Origin: Pseudomonas sp. ISL-84
GTDB lineage: Bacteria; Bacillota; Bacilli; Bacillales; Cytobacillaceae
NCBI GenBank assembly: GCA_018613035.1
Contig: JAGGRA010000039.1
Coordinates: 57,888 to 121,887 of the forward strand
DNA length: 64,000 bases
Direction: 5' to 3'
Numbering within the stretch: the stretch's first letter is position 1; each line of letters begins with the position of its first letter. Position numbers and translations under genes: made by a program. Positions 53,240-62,277 of the stretch are shown here, one piece after another. The notes below the pieces were generated by a model. That model was not told the origin of the DNA. It worked only from the letters and a program-made list of their open reading frames with translations, and ran no database searches.

Positions 53240-53902
53240 ATGTCATTGAATCAGGATTTAAGAATTGAAAACAGAGATACATTGCACTTAAAAGTATGTA
53301 ATGTTATTAGGGAAGCCATTATCAGAGGAGATTTTAAACCTGGAGAACGATTAAAACAGTCCGATCTGGCTGAGAAAATGGGTGTTAGCAGGATGCCTAT
53401 TAGAGAGGCATTCAGAAAGTTGGAATCAGAGGGCCTTATAAGGCTTGAACCACATAAAGGGGCCGTCGTGAAATCCATTAATATTGAGGATATTGAAGAA
53501 ATATATGCTTTAAGAGCTGAGCTTGAAAAAATGGCTGTGTACCAAAGTGTGGATTTGCTTACAGAGGAAGATGTAGAACAGCTTACTTTTCTGGTAAATG
53601 AAATGGAAAGAACAGATGACGTTGATACTTTTATTCAATACAATATTGAGTTCCATCGAATGCTGGTAAAACGGTGTAAGTGGGAACGGCTGAATTCATT
53701 TATTGGAACATTATGGAATGGATTTCCTCAGCAAACGCCTCATCTGCTTTCAGGCCAGCAAGAGACCTCGAATATTGAACATAGAAAAATAGTTGAAGCA
53801 GTCATTAATAAAGACAAAGAAACAGCGGCTAATCTTTTATCTGAACATATTTTCCGAACCGGCGAATCATTAATTAAAAGTTTAAAGGAAGAAGGGAAAT
53901 AA
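53240..53902 (+). CDS. GntR-family regulator, FCD type
   Basis: A 220-aa regulator with the winged helix QSDLAEKMGVSRMPIREAFR (about 41-60) and an FCD helical domain with NIEFHRML. The ATG at 53240 is chosen because AGGAAAGGAT precedes it; a longer start at 53183 would include the promoter. The dyad on its own promoter suggests that this protein binds GGAT-N5-ATCC and controls the genes behind the other copies. A terminator overlaps its stop codon. Confidence 0.88.
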   Translation: MSLNQDLRIENRDTLHLKVCNVIREAIIRGDFKPGERLKQSDLAEKMGVSRMPIREAFRKLESEGLIRLEPHKGAVVKSINIEDIEEIYALRAELEKMAVYQSVDLLTEEDVEQLTFLVNEMERTDDVDTFIQYNIEFHRMLVKRCKWERLNSFIGTLWNGFPQQTPHLLSGQQETSNIEHRKIVEAVINKDKETAANLLSEHIFRTGESLIKSLKEEGK

Positions 53903-53918
53903 ACTTTCCCTTTTTTAT
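53891..53918 (+). terminator. Terminator after the GntR gene
   Basis: GAAGGGAAA and TTTCCCTTT form a short stem around TAAAC, followed by a TTTTTT run; the stop codon is inside the hairpin. Confidence 0.8.
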
Positions 53919-53923
53919 AAAAT

Positions 53924-53936
53924 GGATCCAATATCC
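53924..53936 (+). promoter_or_regulatory. GGAT-N5-ATCC dyad site 5
   Basis: GGATCCAATATCC, identical to the 49407 site, ends 4 nt before the AGGAGG ribosome site of the CoA-ligase beta gene and just after the terminator of the regulator gene. Confidence 0.65.
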
Positions 53937-53954
53937 AATAGGAGGAAAACAAGA

Positions 53955-55154
53955 ATGGGGCGAATGCTGGAAGATGTAAGTAAAACAATCCTAAAAGAAA
54001 GTGGAATTCCTGTACCAGGACATTCAGTCATTTCAAATAGTGAGGAAATTACGGATCTGCACCTATCTAATCCATGTGTTTTAAAAGCACTTGTGCCAGT
54101 AGGAAAGAGAGGTAAAGCAGGAGCTATTAAGTTTGCAAATACTGTAGAGGAAGCAAAAAGGAAAGCAGATGAAATACTGGAAATGACAGTTAGGAACTTT
54201 CCAGTTGAAAAAGTGCTGCTAGAAGAGAAGATTGATATTGATGAAGAATGGTATGTTTCAATTACAATTGATTCTCAAAAGCAAGTTCCAGTAATTATTG
54301 CTACAACTGAGGGTGGCATTGAAGTAGAAGATCTTGTAAAGGATGCACCTGAAAAGGTTGTGGTTTTTCATGTTGAACCATTCTCTCAGCTTTACCCATA
54401 CCAGGCGAAAGAAATTTGGAGCAAGCTGGGTGTTACAGGAAAGCCTTTAGTTAAAGCAACGGCCATTCTTTGTAAGCTATATGAAGTGTTTATAAAATAT
54501 GACAGTTATATTTTAGAGATTAACCCTTTGGTTCTGACAAAGGATGAGAATGTCATTGCAGCCGCTTCGGTAATGGGAGTGGACGATGCTGCACTTTACC
54601 GGCACCCAGAGCTTGAGGGAAAGGTGGAATCTGGAAGTGAGCGGTCCTGGAGACCTTTAACCGAACTGGAGAAAGAAATGGTAAAAGTCAATGACGCAGA
54701 TTATCGCGGCACTGCTCGATATACCGAAATGGATGGCGGAGAAATTGGTTTTATGTGCGGAGGCGGAGGAGGAAGCTTGCTTAGCTTTGATGCCCTCACT
54801 AATTTAGGTGCACACCCGGCAAATTACACAGAAACAGGAGGTAATCCTTCAGAAGAAAAAGTAAAAGGATTGACGAAAGGCATACTTTCCAAAAAAGGAG
54901 TTAAAGGCCTTTTTGTAGCGCATAACATTACCAATAATACACAGATAGATGTTATGGCAAGGGGAATTGTAGAAGCAATACATGAATTAGGCATAAACCC
55001 TAAAACTTTTCCTATCGTAGTAAGGGAAGCCGGTGTAAACGATGAGGAAGGCAAAAGAATTTTCCTTGAAGCAGGCATTACTTATTTTGGAGAAGACCTG
55101 ACAATCGAAGAAGCGGCAGCGGAAATGATTAAAAAGATGAAGGGAGTGTCTTAA
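53955..55154 (+). CDS. SucC-like CoA ligase beta subunit (malate/citramalate/succinate-CoA ligase type)
   Basis: The 399-aa protein is an ATP-grasp succinyl-CoA-synthetase beta-type subunit, with VPVGKRGKAGAIKFANT near the start and EINPLVLTKDENVIAA (metal/nucleotide site). GGGGGSLLSFDAL and TETGGNPSEEKVKG follow. Relatives include malate-CoA ligase (MtkA) and dicarboxylate ligases. ATG 53955 follows AGGAGG; the upstream in-frame start at 53922 would span the dyad. Together with 55155 it would make malyl- or citramalyl-CoA for the CitE-like lyase. Confidence 0.85.
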   Translation: MGRMLEDVSKTILKESGIPVPGHSVISNSEEITDLHLSNPCVLKALVPVGKRGKAGAIKFANTVEEAKRKADEILEMTVRNFPVEKVLLEEKIDIDEEWYVSITIDSQKQVPVIIATTEGGIEVEDLVKDAPEKVVVFHVEPFSQLYPYQAKEIWSKLGVTGKPLVKATAILCKLYEVFIKYDSYILEINPLVLTKDENVIAAASVMGVDDAALYRHPELEGKVESGSERSWRPLTELEKEMVKVNDADYRGTARYTEMDGGEIGFMCGGGGGSLLSFDALTNLGAHPANYTETGGNPSEEKVKGLTKGILSKKGVKGLFVAHNITNNTQIDVMARGIVEAIHELGINPKTFPIVVREAGVNDEEGKRIFLEAGITYFGEDLTIEEAAAEMIKKMKGVS

Positions 55155-56072
55155 ATGTCAATTCTAATCGATCATAATACAAGAATGGCTGTACAGGGAA
55201 TAACAGGCAGGGAAGCTTCCATGATCGTCAGCCATACGCTCGCCTATGGAACAAAGATATTTGCCGGTATTACTCCAGGGAAAGGCGGACAGCATGTTCA
55301 AGGTGTTCCGGTATACGATACAGTGGCTGAGGCAGTTAAAGTACATGATATCAATGCATCCCTTATAGTTGTCCCTCCCGCGTTTGCCTTAGATGCTGCA
55401 CTTGAGGCAATAGCTAACGGCATAAAGCTGATTGTGGTTACAACAGAAAATATACCTCAGCATGATGCAGTAAAACTATTACATGCTGCACGTAAAGAAA
55501 AGGTCACGATTATTGGTCCCAATACAGTGGGATTGATCAATCCCAAGGATAGAATCAAAATGGGATCCATAGGCGGCGACCGCCCTGAACGTTGTTTTGT
55601 GCCTGGAAGTGTAGGTGTCATTTCCCGCAGCGGCGGAATGACAGCGGAAACATCCTGGATGGTAAAAAGAGCAGGTTATGGAGTTACAACTAGCATTGGC
55701 ATTGGCGGCGATAGTTTAATAGGATCAACGATCAGGGACCTTCTTATTCTTTTTGAAAAGGATGACGAAACAGAAGCAGTTGTTACCTTTTCGGAACCGG
55801 GAACGTCTTTTGAAGAAGACGCGGCCAAATTATTAAAAGAAGGAGGGTTTACAAAGCCGCTTATATCCTTTGTCGCTGGTAAATTTACTGAATCAATGCC
55901 GGAAGGAACTGTTTTTGGGCATGCCGGTGCCATGATTTCAGGAAATACTGGACGCCCTTCACTTAAAATGGAAGCGCTTAAGGAATCAGGGGCCCATGTG
56001 GTAGAACAGTATGATGATATTATCAGCGTTTTACAATCTGTATTAGGAGCGAAGGTGGGGGAAGTAAAATGA
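55155..56072 (+). CDS. SucD-like CoA ligase alpha subunit
   Basis: This 305-aa protein has the CoA-binding N-domain (VQGITGREASMIVSHTLAYG, about 12-31) and GPNTVGLINP. The phosphohistidine His256 in FGHAGAMISG is in the place expected for SucD and MtkB. It forms the ligase with 53955, which ends directly before its ATG. MtkB proteins are about 300 aa, like this one. The acid substrate (malate, citramalate, itaconate, succinate) cannot be told from motifs. Confidence 0.87.
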   Translation: MSILIDHNTRMAVQGITGREASMIVSHTLAYGTKIFAGITPGKGGQHVQGVPVYDTVAEAVKVHDINASLIVVPPAFALDAALEAIANGIKLIVVTTENIPQHDAVKLLHAARKEKVTIIGPNTVGLINPKDRIKMGSIGGDRPERCFVPGSVGVISRSGGMTAETSWMVKRAGYGVTTSIGIGGDSLIGSTIRDLLILFEKDDETEAVVTFSEPGTSFEEDAAKLLKEGGFTKPLISFVAGKFTESMPEGTVFGHAGAMISGNTGRPSLKMEALKESGAHVVEQYDDIISVLQSVLGAKVGEVK

Positions 56073-57433
56073 TACTAACCAAAACATTAGCTGAGTATGC
56101 CAATAAAATAAGTTTCGAAGATTTGCCTGACGAAGTAGTAGAATTTACGAAATTATGTATTTTGGACTGGTACGGATCTGCTCTTGCCGGCAAAGATGAA
56201 AAACCGGTTCAATCTATAAAAGAATTGCTAAATGAATGGGGAGGTAATGAACAAGCAAGCCTAGTAACTGGCGGTAAGTCCTCCATTGGCAATGCCTGCC
56301 TGGTTAATGCTGCAGCAAGCCATATTGTTGAGCTGGATGACATTCATAAATCTTCCATTATTCATGCCGGGACTGTGGTTATTCCAGCTGCAGTAGCAGT
56401 GGCAGAGGCGTATCAGCTAAGCGGAAGAGAATTAATAACTGCTGTGGCGGTTGGGTATGAAATCTGTTATCGAATTGGGGAAGCAGTGTCCCCTTCACAT
56501 TATTATTACTGGCATAACACAGCTACATGCGGAACTTTTGGTTCTGCAGCTGCTGTGGCTAAACTTCTAAAATTATCTGTTGAGCAGACAATGTATGCAC
56601 TTGGAAATGCTGGTACTCAGGCTGCTGGGTTATGGGAATTTATTGAAGATGGTGCCAATACGAAACAGCTTCACACAGCAAAAGCTGCGTACAATGGGGC
56701 TCTTGCAGCCCTTCTGGCAAGGAAGAACTTTACATCTGCTTCCAAAATCCTGGAAGGCAGAAGAGGCTTCTTTAATGCGATGTCTGAAAAATATGATCCT
56801 GAAAAAATCACCATGAATCTCGGCAGTGAATTTAAAATAATGGAAAATAGCTTTAAAATTCATGCATCATGCCGACACACCCATCCAGCAATGGATTGTA
56901 TCCTGGACATCATGAAAGAAAACTCCCTCCAACATGATCAAATTCAAAATATCTCAATCGGCACTTATCAAACAGTCCTTAATATTACTGATAACCCTAC
57001 TCCTAAAACTGTATACGCTTCAAAATTCAGCAGCCAATTTTGCGCCGCTCTGATTGCTGTTAAAGGCTCAGCCTCATTAATTGATTATAATGAAGAGATT
57101 TTGCATTCACCTGTAATAAACGAGCTAATGAAAAAAGTGGATGTGCAAGAGGATCCATACTTTGAAAATGCATATCCGCAAAAATGGGGAGCTAAAGTAA
57201 TTATTACACTAAAAGATGGAAGAACTTTCATTGAATCAACTGATTACCCAAAAGGAGACCCTGAAAAAGCAGCTTCGAGAAAAGAACTCATCGAAAAGTT
57301 TAAAACAATGACACGGGATAAGATCCAAGATGCTGAAGAACAAGTTGACGCTATTTTACGCTTGGAGGAAATACAAGTTTCAGAATGGATAGCAATGGAA
57401 GTGAGGGAAGAGTCGTGCAAACAGCCACAGTGA
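56069..57433 (+). CDS. MmgE/PrpD-family protein, copy 2
   Basis: The 454-aa protein has SHIVELDDIHKSSIIHAGTVV (split at about 89-109), the His/Asp-bearing active-site region of the family, and KQLHTAKAAYNGALAALLA. It differs clearly from copy 1, so they likely act on different substrates or steps. It overlaps the ligase gene by ATGA and the sdhC start by 19 nt. Functions in the family include 2-methylcitrate dehydration and cis-aconitate decarboxylation. Confidence 0.85.
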   Translation: MILTKTLAEYANKISFEDLPDEVVEFTKLCILDWYGSALAGKDEKPVQSIKELLNEWGGNEQASLVTGGKSSIGNACLVNAAASHIVELDDIHKSSIIHAGTVVIPAAVAVAEAYQLSGRELITAVAVGYEICYRIGEAVSPSHYYYWHNTATCGTFGSAAAVAKLLKLSVEQTMYALGNAGTQAAGLWEFIEDGANTKQLHTAKAAYNGALAALLARKNFTSASKILEGRRGFFNAMSEKYDPEKITMNLGSEFKIMENSFKIHASCRHTHPAMDCILDIMKENSLQHDQIQNISIGTYQTVLNITDNPTPKTVYASKFSSQFCAALIAVKGSASLIDYNEEILHSPVINELMKKVDVQEDPYFENAYPQKWGAKVIITLKDGRTFIESTDYPKGDPEKAASRKELIEKFKTMTRDKIQDAEEQVDAILRLEEIQVSEWIAMEVREESCKQPQ

Positions 57434-58056
57434 CGCCTCTTTCATCTTCCAGAAAGAAATTTATCCTATCCAGACTGCATTCACTAGCGGGAATTATCCC
57501 GCTAGGCCTTTTTTTAATTCAGCATTTAATGGGGAATGCCTTGGCTATTTTCGGAAGTGAAAAATATGATGAACATATTGAATTTATGCTTAGCCTGCCA
57601 TTTCTCTTTATCCTTGAAATTGGATTTATAGCAATTCCTTTATTCTTTCATGCTGTCTATGGAATCTATCTTTCTTTCATTTCAAAGCCAAATGCACATG
57701 TGTACAAATACAATCGGAATATTAGTTTTCTGCTCCAAAGAGTAACAGGAATTATTACCTTTATTTTCGTTATTTATCATGTTTGGGCGCTTAGGATAAG
57801 TCCTGCTATCAGCCAAATCGAGGTTAATCATCAGCTTGTGAGCGAACATCTCGCAAATCCATTTATGATGATTTTTTATATGGCTGGTGTACTCAGCACC
57901 ACTTATCATTTTACTAATGGGCTTTCAACTTCACTTATAACCTGGGGAATAACTGTGGGTCCTTCTTCGCAAAAAATTGTCATGAACCTATGCTTCGGAA
58001 TTTTTATTATTCTGGCTGGCCTGGGCCTGGGAAGTTTGATTTCATTTGTTATGTAA
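57415..58056 (+). CDS. sdhC: Succinate dehydrogenase cytochrome b558 subunit
   Basis: The 213-aa protein has five predicted helices and the Bacillus SdhC pattern RLHSLAGIIPLGLFLIQHLMGN (split at about 20-41), with His residues that bind the two b hemes, then YHVWALR and YHFTNGLS. It anchors SdhAB in the membrane and passes electrons to menaquinone. The GTG at 57415 follows GAGGGAAGAG within the previous gene; an ATG at 57385 is the alternative. It begins an sdhCAB set inside the catabolic operon. Confidence 0.85.
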   Translation: MQTATVTPLSSSRKKFILSRLHSLAGIIPLGLFLIQHLMGNALAIFGSEKYDEHIEFMLSLPFLFILEIGFIAIPLFFHAVYGIYLSFISKPNAHVYKYNRNISFLLQRVTGIITFIFVIYHVWALRISPAISQIEVNHQLVSEHLANPFMMIFYMAGVLSTTYHFTNGLSTSLITWGITVGPSSQKIVMNLCFGIFIILAGLGLGSLISFVM

Positions 58057-58174
58057 ACTTTATGCTAAGTTAAAGTTTGGCACCCTTTGATTGGAGTGGA
58101 AGGTCGGGACCTCAACTTTTATACACAAAAAGGTCAATATTTATGATCTGAATTTAAACGGGAGAAGGGATACC

Positions 58175-59950
58175 ATGCAAAATCAGGAAATTATAGTGAT
58201 TGGCGGCGGCTTAGCCGGGTTAATGGCTACTATAAAAATTGCAGAAGCAAAAAAGAAAGTGAAATTATTCTCCCTTGTTCCAGTTCGCCGTTCACATTCG
58301 GTATGTGCACAAGGCGGAATAAACGGGGCGGTAAATACAAAGGGAGAGGGAGATTCAGTATGGGAACACTTTGATGATACGATATATGGCGGTGATTTTT
58401 TAGCCAATCAGCCTCCTGTAAAAGCAATGTGTGAAGCAGCTCCGGATATCATTTATTTATTAGCCAGAATGGGGGTTCAATTTAATCGCACAGAAGAAGG
58501 TCATATTGATTTCAGGAGATTGGGAGGAGCAAAATATTCAAGGACGGCTTTTGCAGGTTCCACAACAGGACAGCAAATTCTTTATGCCCTTGACGAGCAG
58601 GTTCGAAGATATGAAGCGGAAGGCTTGGTTGAGAAGTTTGAATATTGGGAATTGGTATCGCTTATTAAAGATGATGAAGGAAAATGCAGGGGAATTACAG
58701 CCCAAAATTTAAAATCTATGGAACTTCAAACCTTTAAGTCAGATGCTGTTATTTTAGCCACAGGGGGAATAGGTAATATATTTCGGAAAAGCACCAATTC
58801 CATTATAAATACCGGGAGCTCACATAGTATTGCGTACCAGCAAGGGGCCAGGTATGCAAACGGTGAATTTATACAAATTCACCCGACAGCTATCCCGGGA
58901 GACGATAAACTCAGGTTAATGTCAGAGTCAGCACGCGGTGAGGGAGGAAGAGTCTGGGTTTACCGCGATGGTAAACCATGGTATTTTCTTGAAGAAAAGT
59001 ATCCCGCTTACGGGAATCTGGTACCAAGGGATATTGCAACACGGGAAATTTTTCACGTTTGTGTAGACCTCAAGCTTGGAATCAACGGGGAGAATATGGT
59101 TTACCTTGATCTTTCCCACCTTCCTTCAGAATTATTGCAGCGCAAACTTGGCGGAATTCTTGATATCTATGAAAAGTTTGTCGGAGATGATCCAAGGAAG
59201 CTGCCGATGAAAATATTCCCGGCCATGCATTATTCAATGGGAGGCCTCTGGGTGGATTATGACCAAATGACCAATATTCCTGGCCTGTTTGCATGTGGAG
59301 AATGTGATTACCAATATCATGGAGGTAATCGGCTTGGAGCCAATTCATTAGTTTCAGCAATCTATGGCGGAATGGTTACAGGCCCGAATGCAGTCAGTTA
59401 TGTAAATAGGCTTGAAAAGTCCTGTGAAGACATTCCATTATCCCTTTTTGAAAAAGAACAAAAAAAACAAGAAGAAGAAATTGAAAAGATCTATAAGATG
59501 AACGGCAGTGAAAACCCATACCAGCTTCATGTTGAAATGAGTGATTGGATGGTGGACAACGTAACAGTGGTTAGGTATAACGACCGGCTCCAGCAAACAG
59601 ATGAGAAGCTTCAGGAACTTCAGGAACGCTTCAAGAACATCGGAATAGATGATACATCCAGATGGCATAACAGAACCGTTCCCTTTGTCCGACAGCTTAA
59701 AAATATGCTTGAGCTTGCAAGAGTTATTACGGTAGGAGCTCTTAACAGGAATGAAAGCAGGGGAGCGCACTATAAACCTGAATTCCCCGTAAGAGATGAC
59801 GAAAATTGGCTCAAAACAACAATTGCCACCTATACCCCCTTCGGTCCAAGCCTATCTTATGAGCCGGTAGACCTAAAATATATAGCTCCAAGGCCAAGAA
59901 GATATGACATTGTCACTTCAGGGAAAAAAGAAGAAACATCTAACACATAG
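58175..59950 (+). CDS. sdhA: Succinate dehydrogenase flavoprotein subunit
   Basis: A 591-aa flavoprotein with the FAD motif GGGLAGLMATIK (about 10-21), the His that binds FAD covalently in RRSHSVCAQGG, and active-site residues in HPTAIPGDDKLRL, ESARGEGGRVW and MHYSMGGLW. All catalytic positions of Bacillus SdhA are kept, so it should oxidise succinate or a substituted succinate. The ATG at 58175 follows AGAAGGGAT. Length matches Bacillus SdhA (about 586). Confidence 0.92.
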   Translation: MQNQEIIVIGGGLAGLMATIKIAEAKKKVKLFSLVPVRRSHSVCAQGGINGAVNTKGEGDSVWEHFDDTIYGGDFLANQPPVKAMCEAAPDIIYLLARMGVQFNRTEEGHIDFRRLGGAKYSRTAFAGSTTGQQILYALDEQVRRYEAEGLVEKFEYWELVSLIKDDEGKCRGITAQNLKSMELQTFKSDAVILATGGIGNIFRKSTNSIINTGSSHSIAYQQGARYANGEFIQIHPTAIPGDDKLRLMSESARGEGGRVWVYRDGKPWYFLEEKYPAYGNLVPRDIATREIFHVCVDLKLGINGENMVYLDLSHLPSELLQRKLGGILDIYEKFVGDDPRKLPMKIFPAMHYSMGGLWVDYDQMTNIPGLFACGECDYQYHGGNRLGANSLVSAIYGGMVTGPNAVSYVNRLEKSCEDIPLSLFEKEQKKQEEEIEKIYKMNGSENPYQLHVEMSDWMVDNVTVVRYNDRLQQTDEKLQELQERFKNIGIDDTSRWHNRTVPFVRQLKNMLELARVITVGALNRNESRGAHYKPEFPVRDDENWLKTTIATYTPFGPSLSYEPVDLKYIAPRPRRYDIVTSGKKEETSNT

Positions 59951-59966
59951 AAAGGAAGGTGATAAC

Positions 59967-60716
59967 ATGGCAGCAGCTTCTATTAAGCTGAGAATCAAAC
60001 GCAAAGATGCTGAAGGTGAAGCATTTTACTGGGAGGAATTTAACATCCCTTTCCGGAAAAATATGAATGTTATTTCAGCGTTAATGGAGATACAGAAAAA
60101 TCCTGTTAACGCACAGGGTGAAAATGTAAGATCAGTAGCTTGGGAGTATAATTGCCTGGAAGAAGTCTGCGGTGCTTGCAGCATGAAAATAAATGGAAAA
60201 GTCAGACAAGCGTGTTCGGCATTGGTTGATCGCCTGGAACAGCCTATTATTTTAGAGCCAATGGAAACCTTTCCTGTTGAGAAGGACCTCGTTGTTAATA
60301 GAGAAAGAATGTTTAGTGCCCTCAAGAAAATTAAAGGCTGGATTCCCATTGATGGAACTTATCCTATGGGTGCTGGTCCGCTGATTTCTTCTGATGCACA
60401 GCAGGAAGCATACAAATATTCCACCTGTATGACCTGCGGATGCTGCCTGGAGGCTTGTCCCAATGTAAATAGCGGTTCTCCCTTTATTGGGCCTCAGGCA
60501 TTAGGGCAGACAAAATACTTTAACATGCATCCAACGGGGGCTCAGCAGAAGGATCATAGATTAGAAGTTATAATTAGCGAGGAAGGGATAGCAAACTGCG
60601 GGAACTCCCAAAATTGTATTCAGGTCTGCCCGAAAGAAATACCGTTAACAACTGCTATTGCCGAATTAAATGAAGATGCAAATCGTTATGCATTATGGAG
60701 CTGGCTAAGGGGATGA
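59967..60716 (+). CDS. sdhB: Succinate dehydrogenase iron-sulfur subunit
   Basis: The 249-aa protein has the [2Fe-2S] motif CLEEVCGACSMKINGK with a distal Cys in RQACSAL. The [4Fe-4S]/[3Fe-4S] motifs are CMTCGCCLEACPNV and NCIQVCPKEIP. It wires SdhA to SdhC. AAGGAAGGTG precedes ATG 59967. The stop overlaps the following flavoprotein gene by ATGA. Confidence 0.93.
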   Translation: MAAASIKLRIKRKDAEGEAFYWEEFNIPFRKNMNVISALMEIQKNPVNAQGENVRSVAWEYNCLEEVCGACSMKINGKVRQACSALVDRLEQPIILEPMETFPVEKDLVVNRERMFSALKKIKGWIPIDGTYPMGAGPLISSDAQQEAYKYSTCMTCGCCLEACPNVNSGSPFIGPQALGQTKYFNMHPTGAQQKDHRLEVIISEEGIANCGNSQNCIQVCPKEIPLTTAIAELNEDANRYALWSWLRG

Positions 60717-62254
60717 GAGCAATCCAATATTATCATTATGATGTTATGGTTATAGGCGGCGGGCAGGCAGCATTGGCTTCTGCGATTTCCGCAAAAGAAG
60801 AGGGAGCATCTGTGGCTTTGGTCACGAAGGGAAAAGCAGGGCTTGGTGGATCCTCAGTTATTTCTGATAGTGTGCATTCAGCCATTTTTTCTCCTGAAGA
60901 TTCTCCGGAACAGTTTATCCAGGATATAGTAGAAGGCGGCAGACATTTATCTGATAAAAGGTTAGCTAGAGCTTTAGCTGAAGAATGTACGGTCAGAGTG
61001 AATGAACTAGAAAGTAAATTTGGTATCAGCCTTGAAAGAGAAAAAGTGATTATTACTCCTGGCCATTCTCAACCGAGAAGAGTTTACGCAGGAACAGGGC
61101 TTGGAAAAAACATTACGAAACCAATGCGTGATTATGCGATTGAAATAGGAATTGATTTTCATGAACAATCTGCAGTTGTTGACTTAATAAAAGATAATAA
61201 TGAAGTAAAAGGTGCACTGATCCAAAATAGCAAGGAGTTTCAAATTATCTATTCGCCAGCAGTTATTTTGGCAACCGGCGGTTTTGGCGGTCTTTACCAG
61301 TCTTCGGATAATCCAAGGGATGTTTCCGGTGAAGGAATCGGCATGGCCTGGAGGCATGGGGCTATTCTAGTTGATATGGAATTTGTACAATTTTATCCGT
61401 ACCGTCTTCAGCAGCCCGCAAATGTGGATGTTATGACAAAGATTTTTGCAAAAGGTGCGTTTCTTGTAAATGAGAAAAGCGAACGGTTTATGGAGAAGTT
61501 TCCTAAAAAGGAGCTAGAAACAAGAGATACGCTCAGTTATGCAATGTATAAAGAAGATAAGGTACTGATTGATTTTTCTGGTGTGGCAGAAAAAGTGCTT
61601 CAGCATGACAGTCCATATCTGTATCGACTATATCAAAAAGGGAATTCGGGTGAGTGGATTATGAGCCCTGTGCAGCATTACTGCATGGGGGGGATACAAA
61701 CAGATGAATGGGGCAGAACCAATATTCCGGGTCTCTATGCTTGCGGAGAAGTGACAGGAGGACTGCATGGTGCTAACCGTCTAGGCGGAGGTTCCTTAAC
61801 AGAATCACTTGTTTTCGGCTACCGTGCTGGAAAGATGGCTGTACAGGAGAAGTCATCTGAAGACATTTCGGGCATTATGAATTTTGAAATACATGAATTA
61901 ATTAATAACCCTTCAAATATCGATGAATCTGAAATAATCAAAAAAGTAAAAGAGATTATGTGGAAAAAGGTGGGAATTGAAAGAACCTCCCGTTCCTTGG
62001 AAGAAGCAGCTGATGAACTAAACCTGATTGCATTAAATTTAGAGAAAGAAATCAATATACAGGCACTCCAGCTGCGTGATAAAGTTCGGGCTGCATGGGC
62101 TTCTGCTAGTGCAGCAGCAGCAAGAAAAGAGAGCCGCGGAGCTCATAAACTTCAGGATATTAAGGAAGAAAAGAAGGAATGGGAAGGCAAAAATCGAATT
62201 CACAAAACAAGCATCCAATTTACTCCTGCAGCTTCTAGAGCTGAAATGCCGTAA
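60713..62254 (+). CDS. Additional fumarate-reductase/L-aspartate-oxidase-like flavoprotein
   Basis: This 513-aa protein has VIGGGQAALASAIS (FAD motif, about 13-26), a VILATGGFGGLY strand, the motif EFVQFYPYR where SdhA has IQIHPTA, and GLHGANRLGGGSLTE. The AQGG segment of L-aspartate oxidase and the covalent-FAD His are not seen. It is therefore a divergent family member, likely for a related dicarboxylate or for reoxidation of a product. Start at 60713 is chosen because of the ATGA overlap with sdhB. It lacks its own anchor, so it may work as a soluble enzyme. Confidence 0.75.
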   Translation: MRAIQYYHYDVMVIGGGQAALASAISAKEEGASVALVTKGKAGLGGSSVISDSVHSAIFSPEDSPEQFIQDIVEGGRHLSDKRLARALAEECTVRVNELESKFGISLEREKVIITPGHSQPRRVYAGTGLGKNITKPMRDYAIEIGIDFHEQSAVVDLIKDNNEVKGALIQNSKEFQIIYSPAVILATGGFGGLYQSSDNPRDVSGEGIGMAWRHGAILVDMEFVQFYPYRLQQPANVDVMTKIFAKGAFLVNEKSERFMEKFPKKELETRDTLSYAMYKEDKVLIDFSGVAEKVLQHDSPYLYRLYQKGNSGEWIMSPVQHYCMGGIQTDEWGRTNIPGLYACGEVTGGLHGANRLGGGSLTESLVFGYRAGKMAVQEKSSEDISGIMNFEIHELINNPSNIDESEIIKKVKEIMWKKVGIERTSRSLEEAADELNLIALNLEKEINIQALQLRDKVRAAWASASAAAARKESRGAHKLQDIKEEKKEWEGKNRIHKTSIQFTPAASRAEMP

Positions 62255-62277
62255 AGATGGAAAAGGGGGAAGATAAG

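Noticed and set aside
58080..58098. TGGCAC-containing stretch upstream of sdhA as a sigma-54 promoter
   Set aside because: The GC of the -12 element is missing and no sigma-54 activator gene is present in the window.
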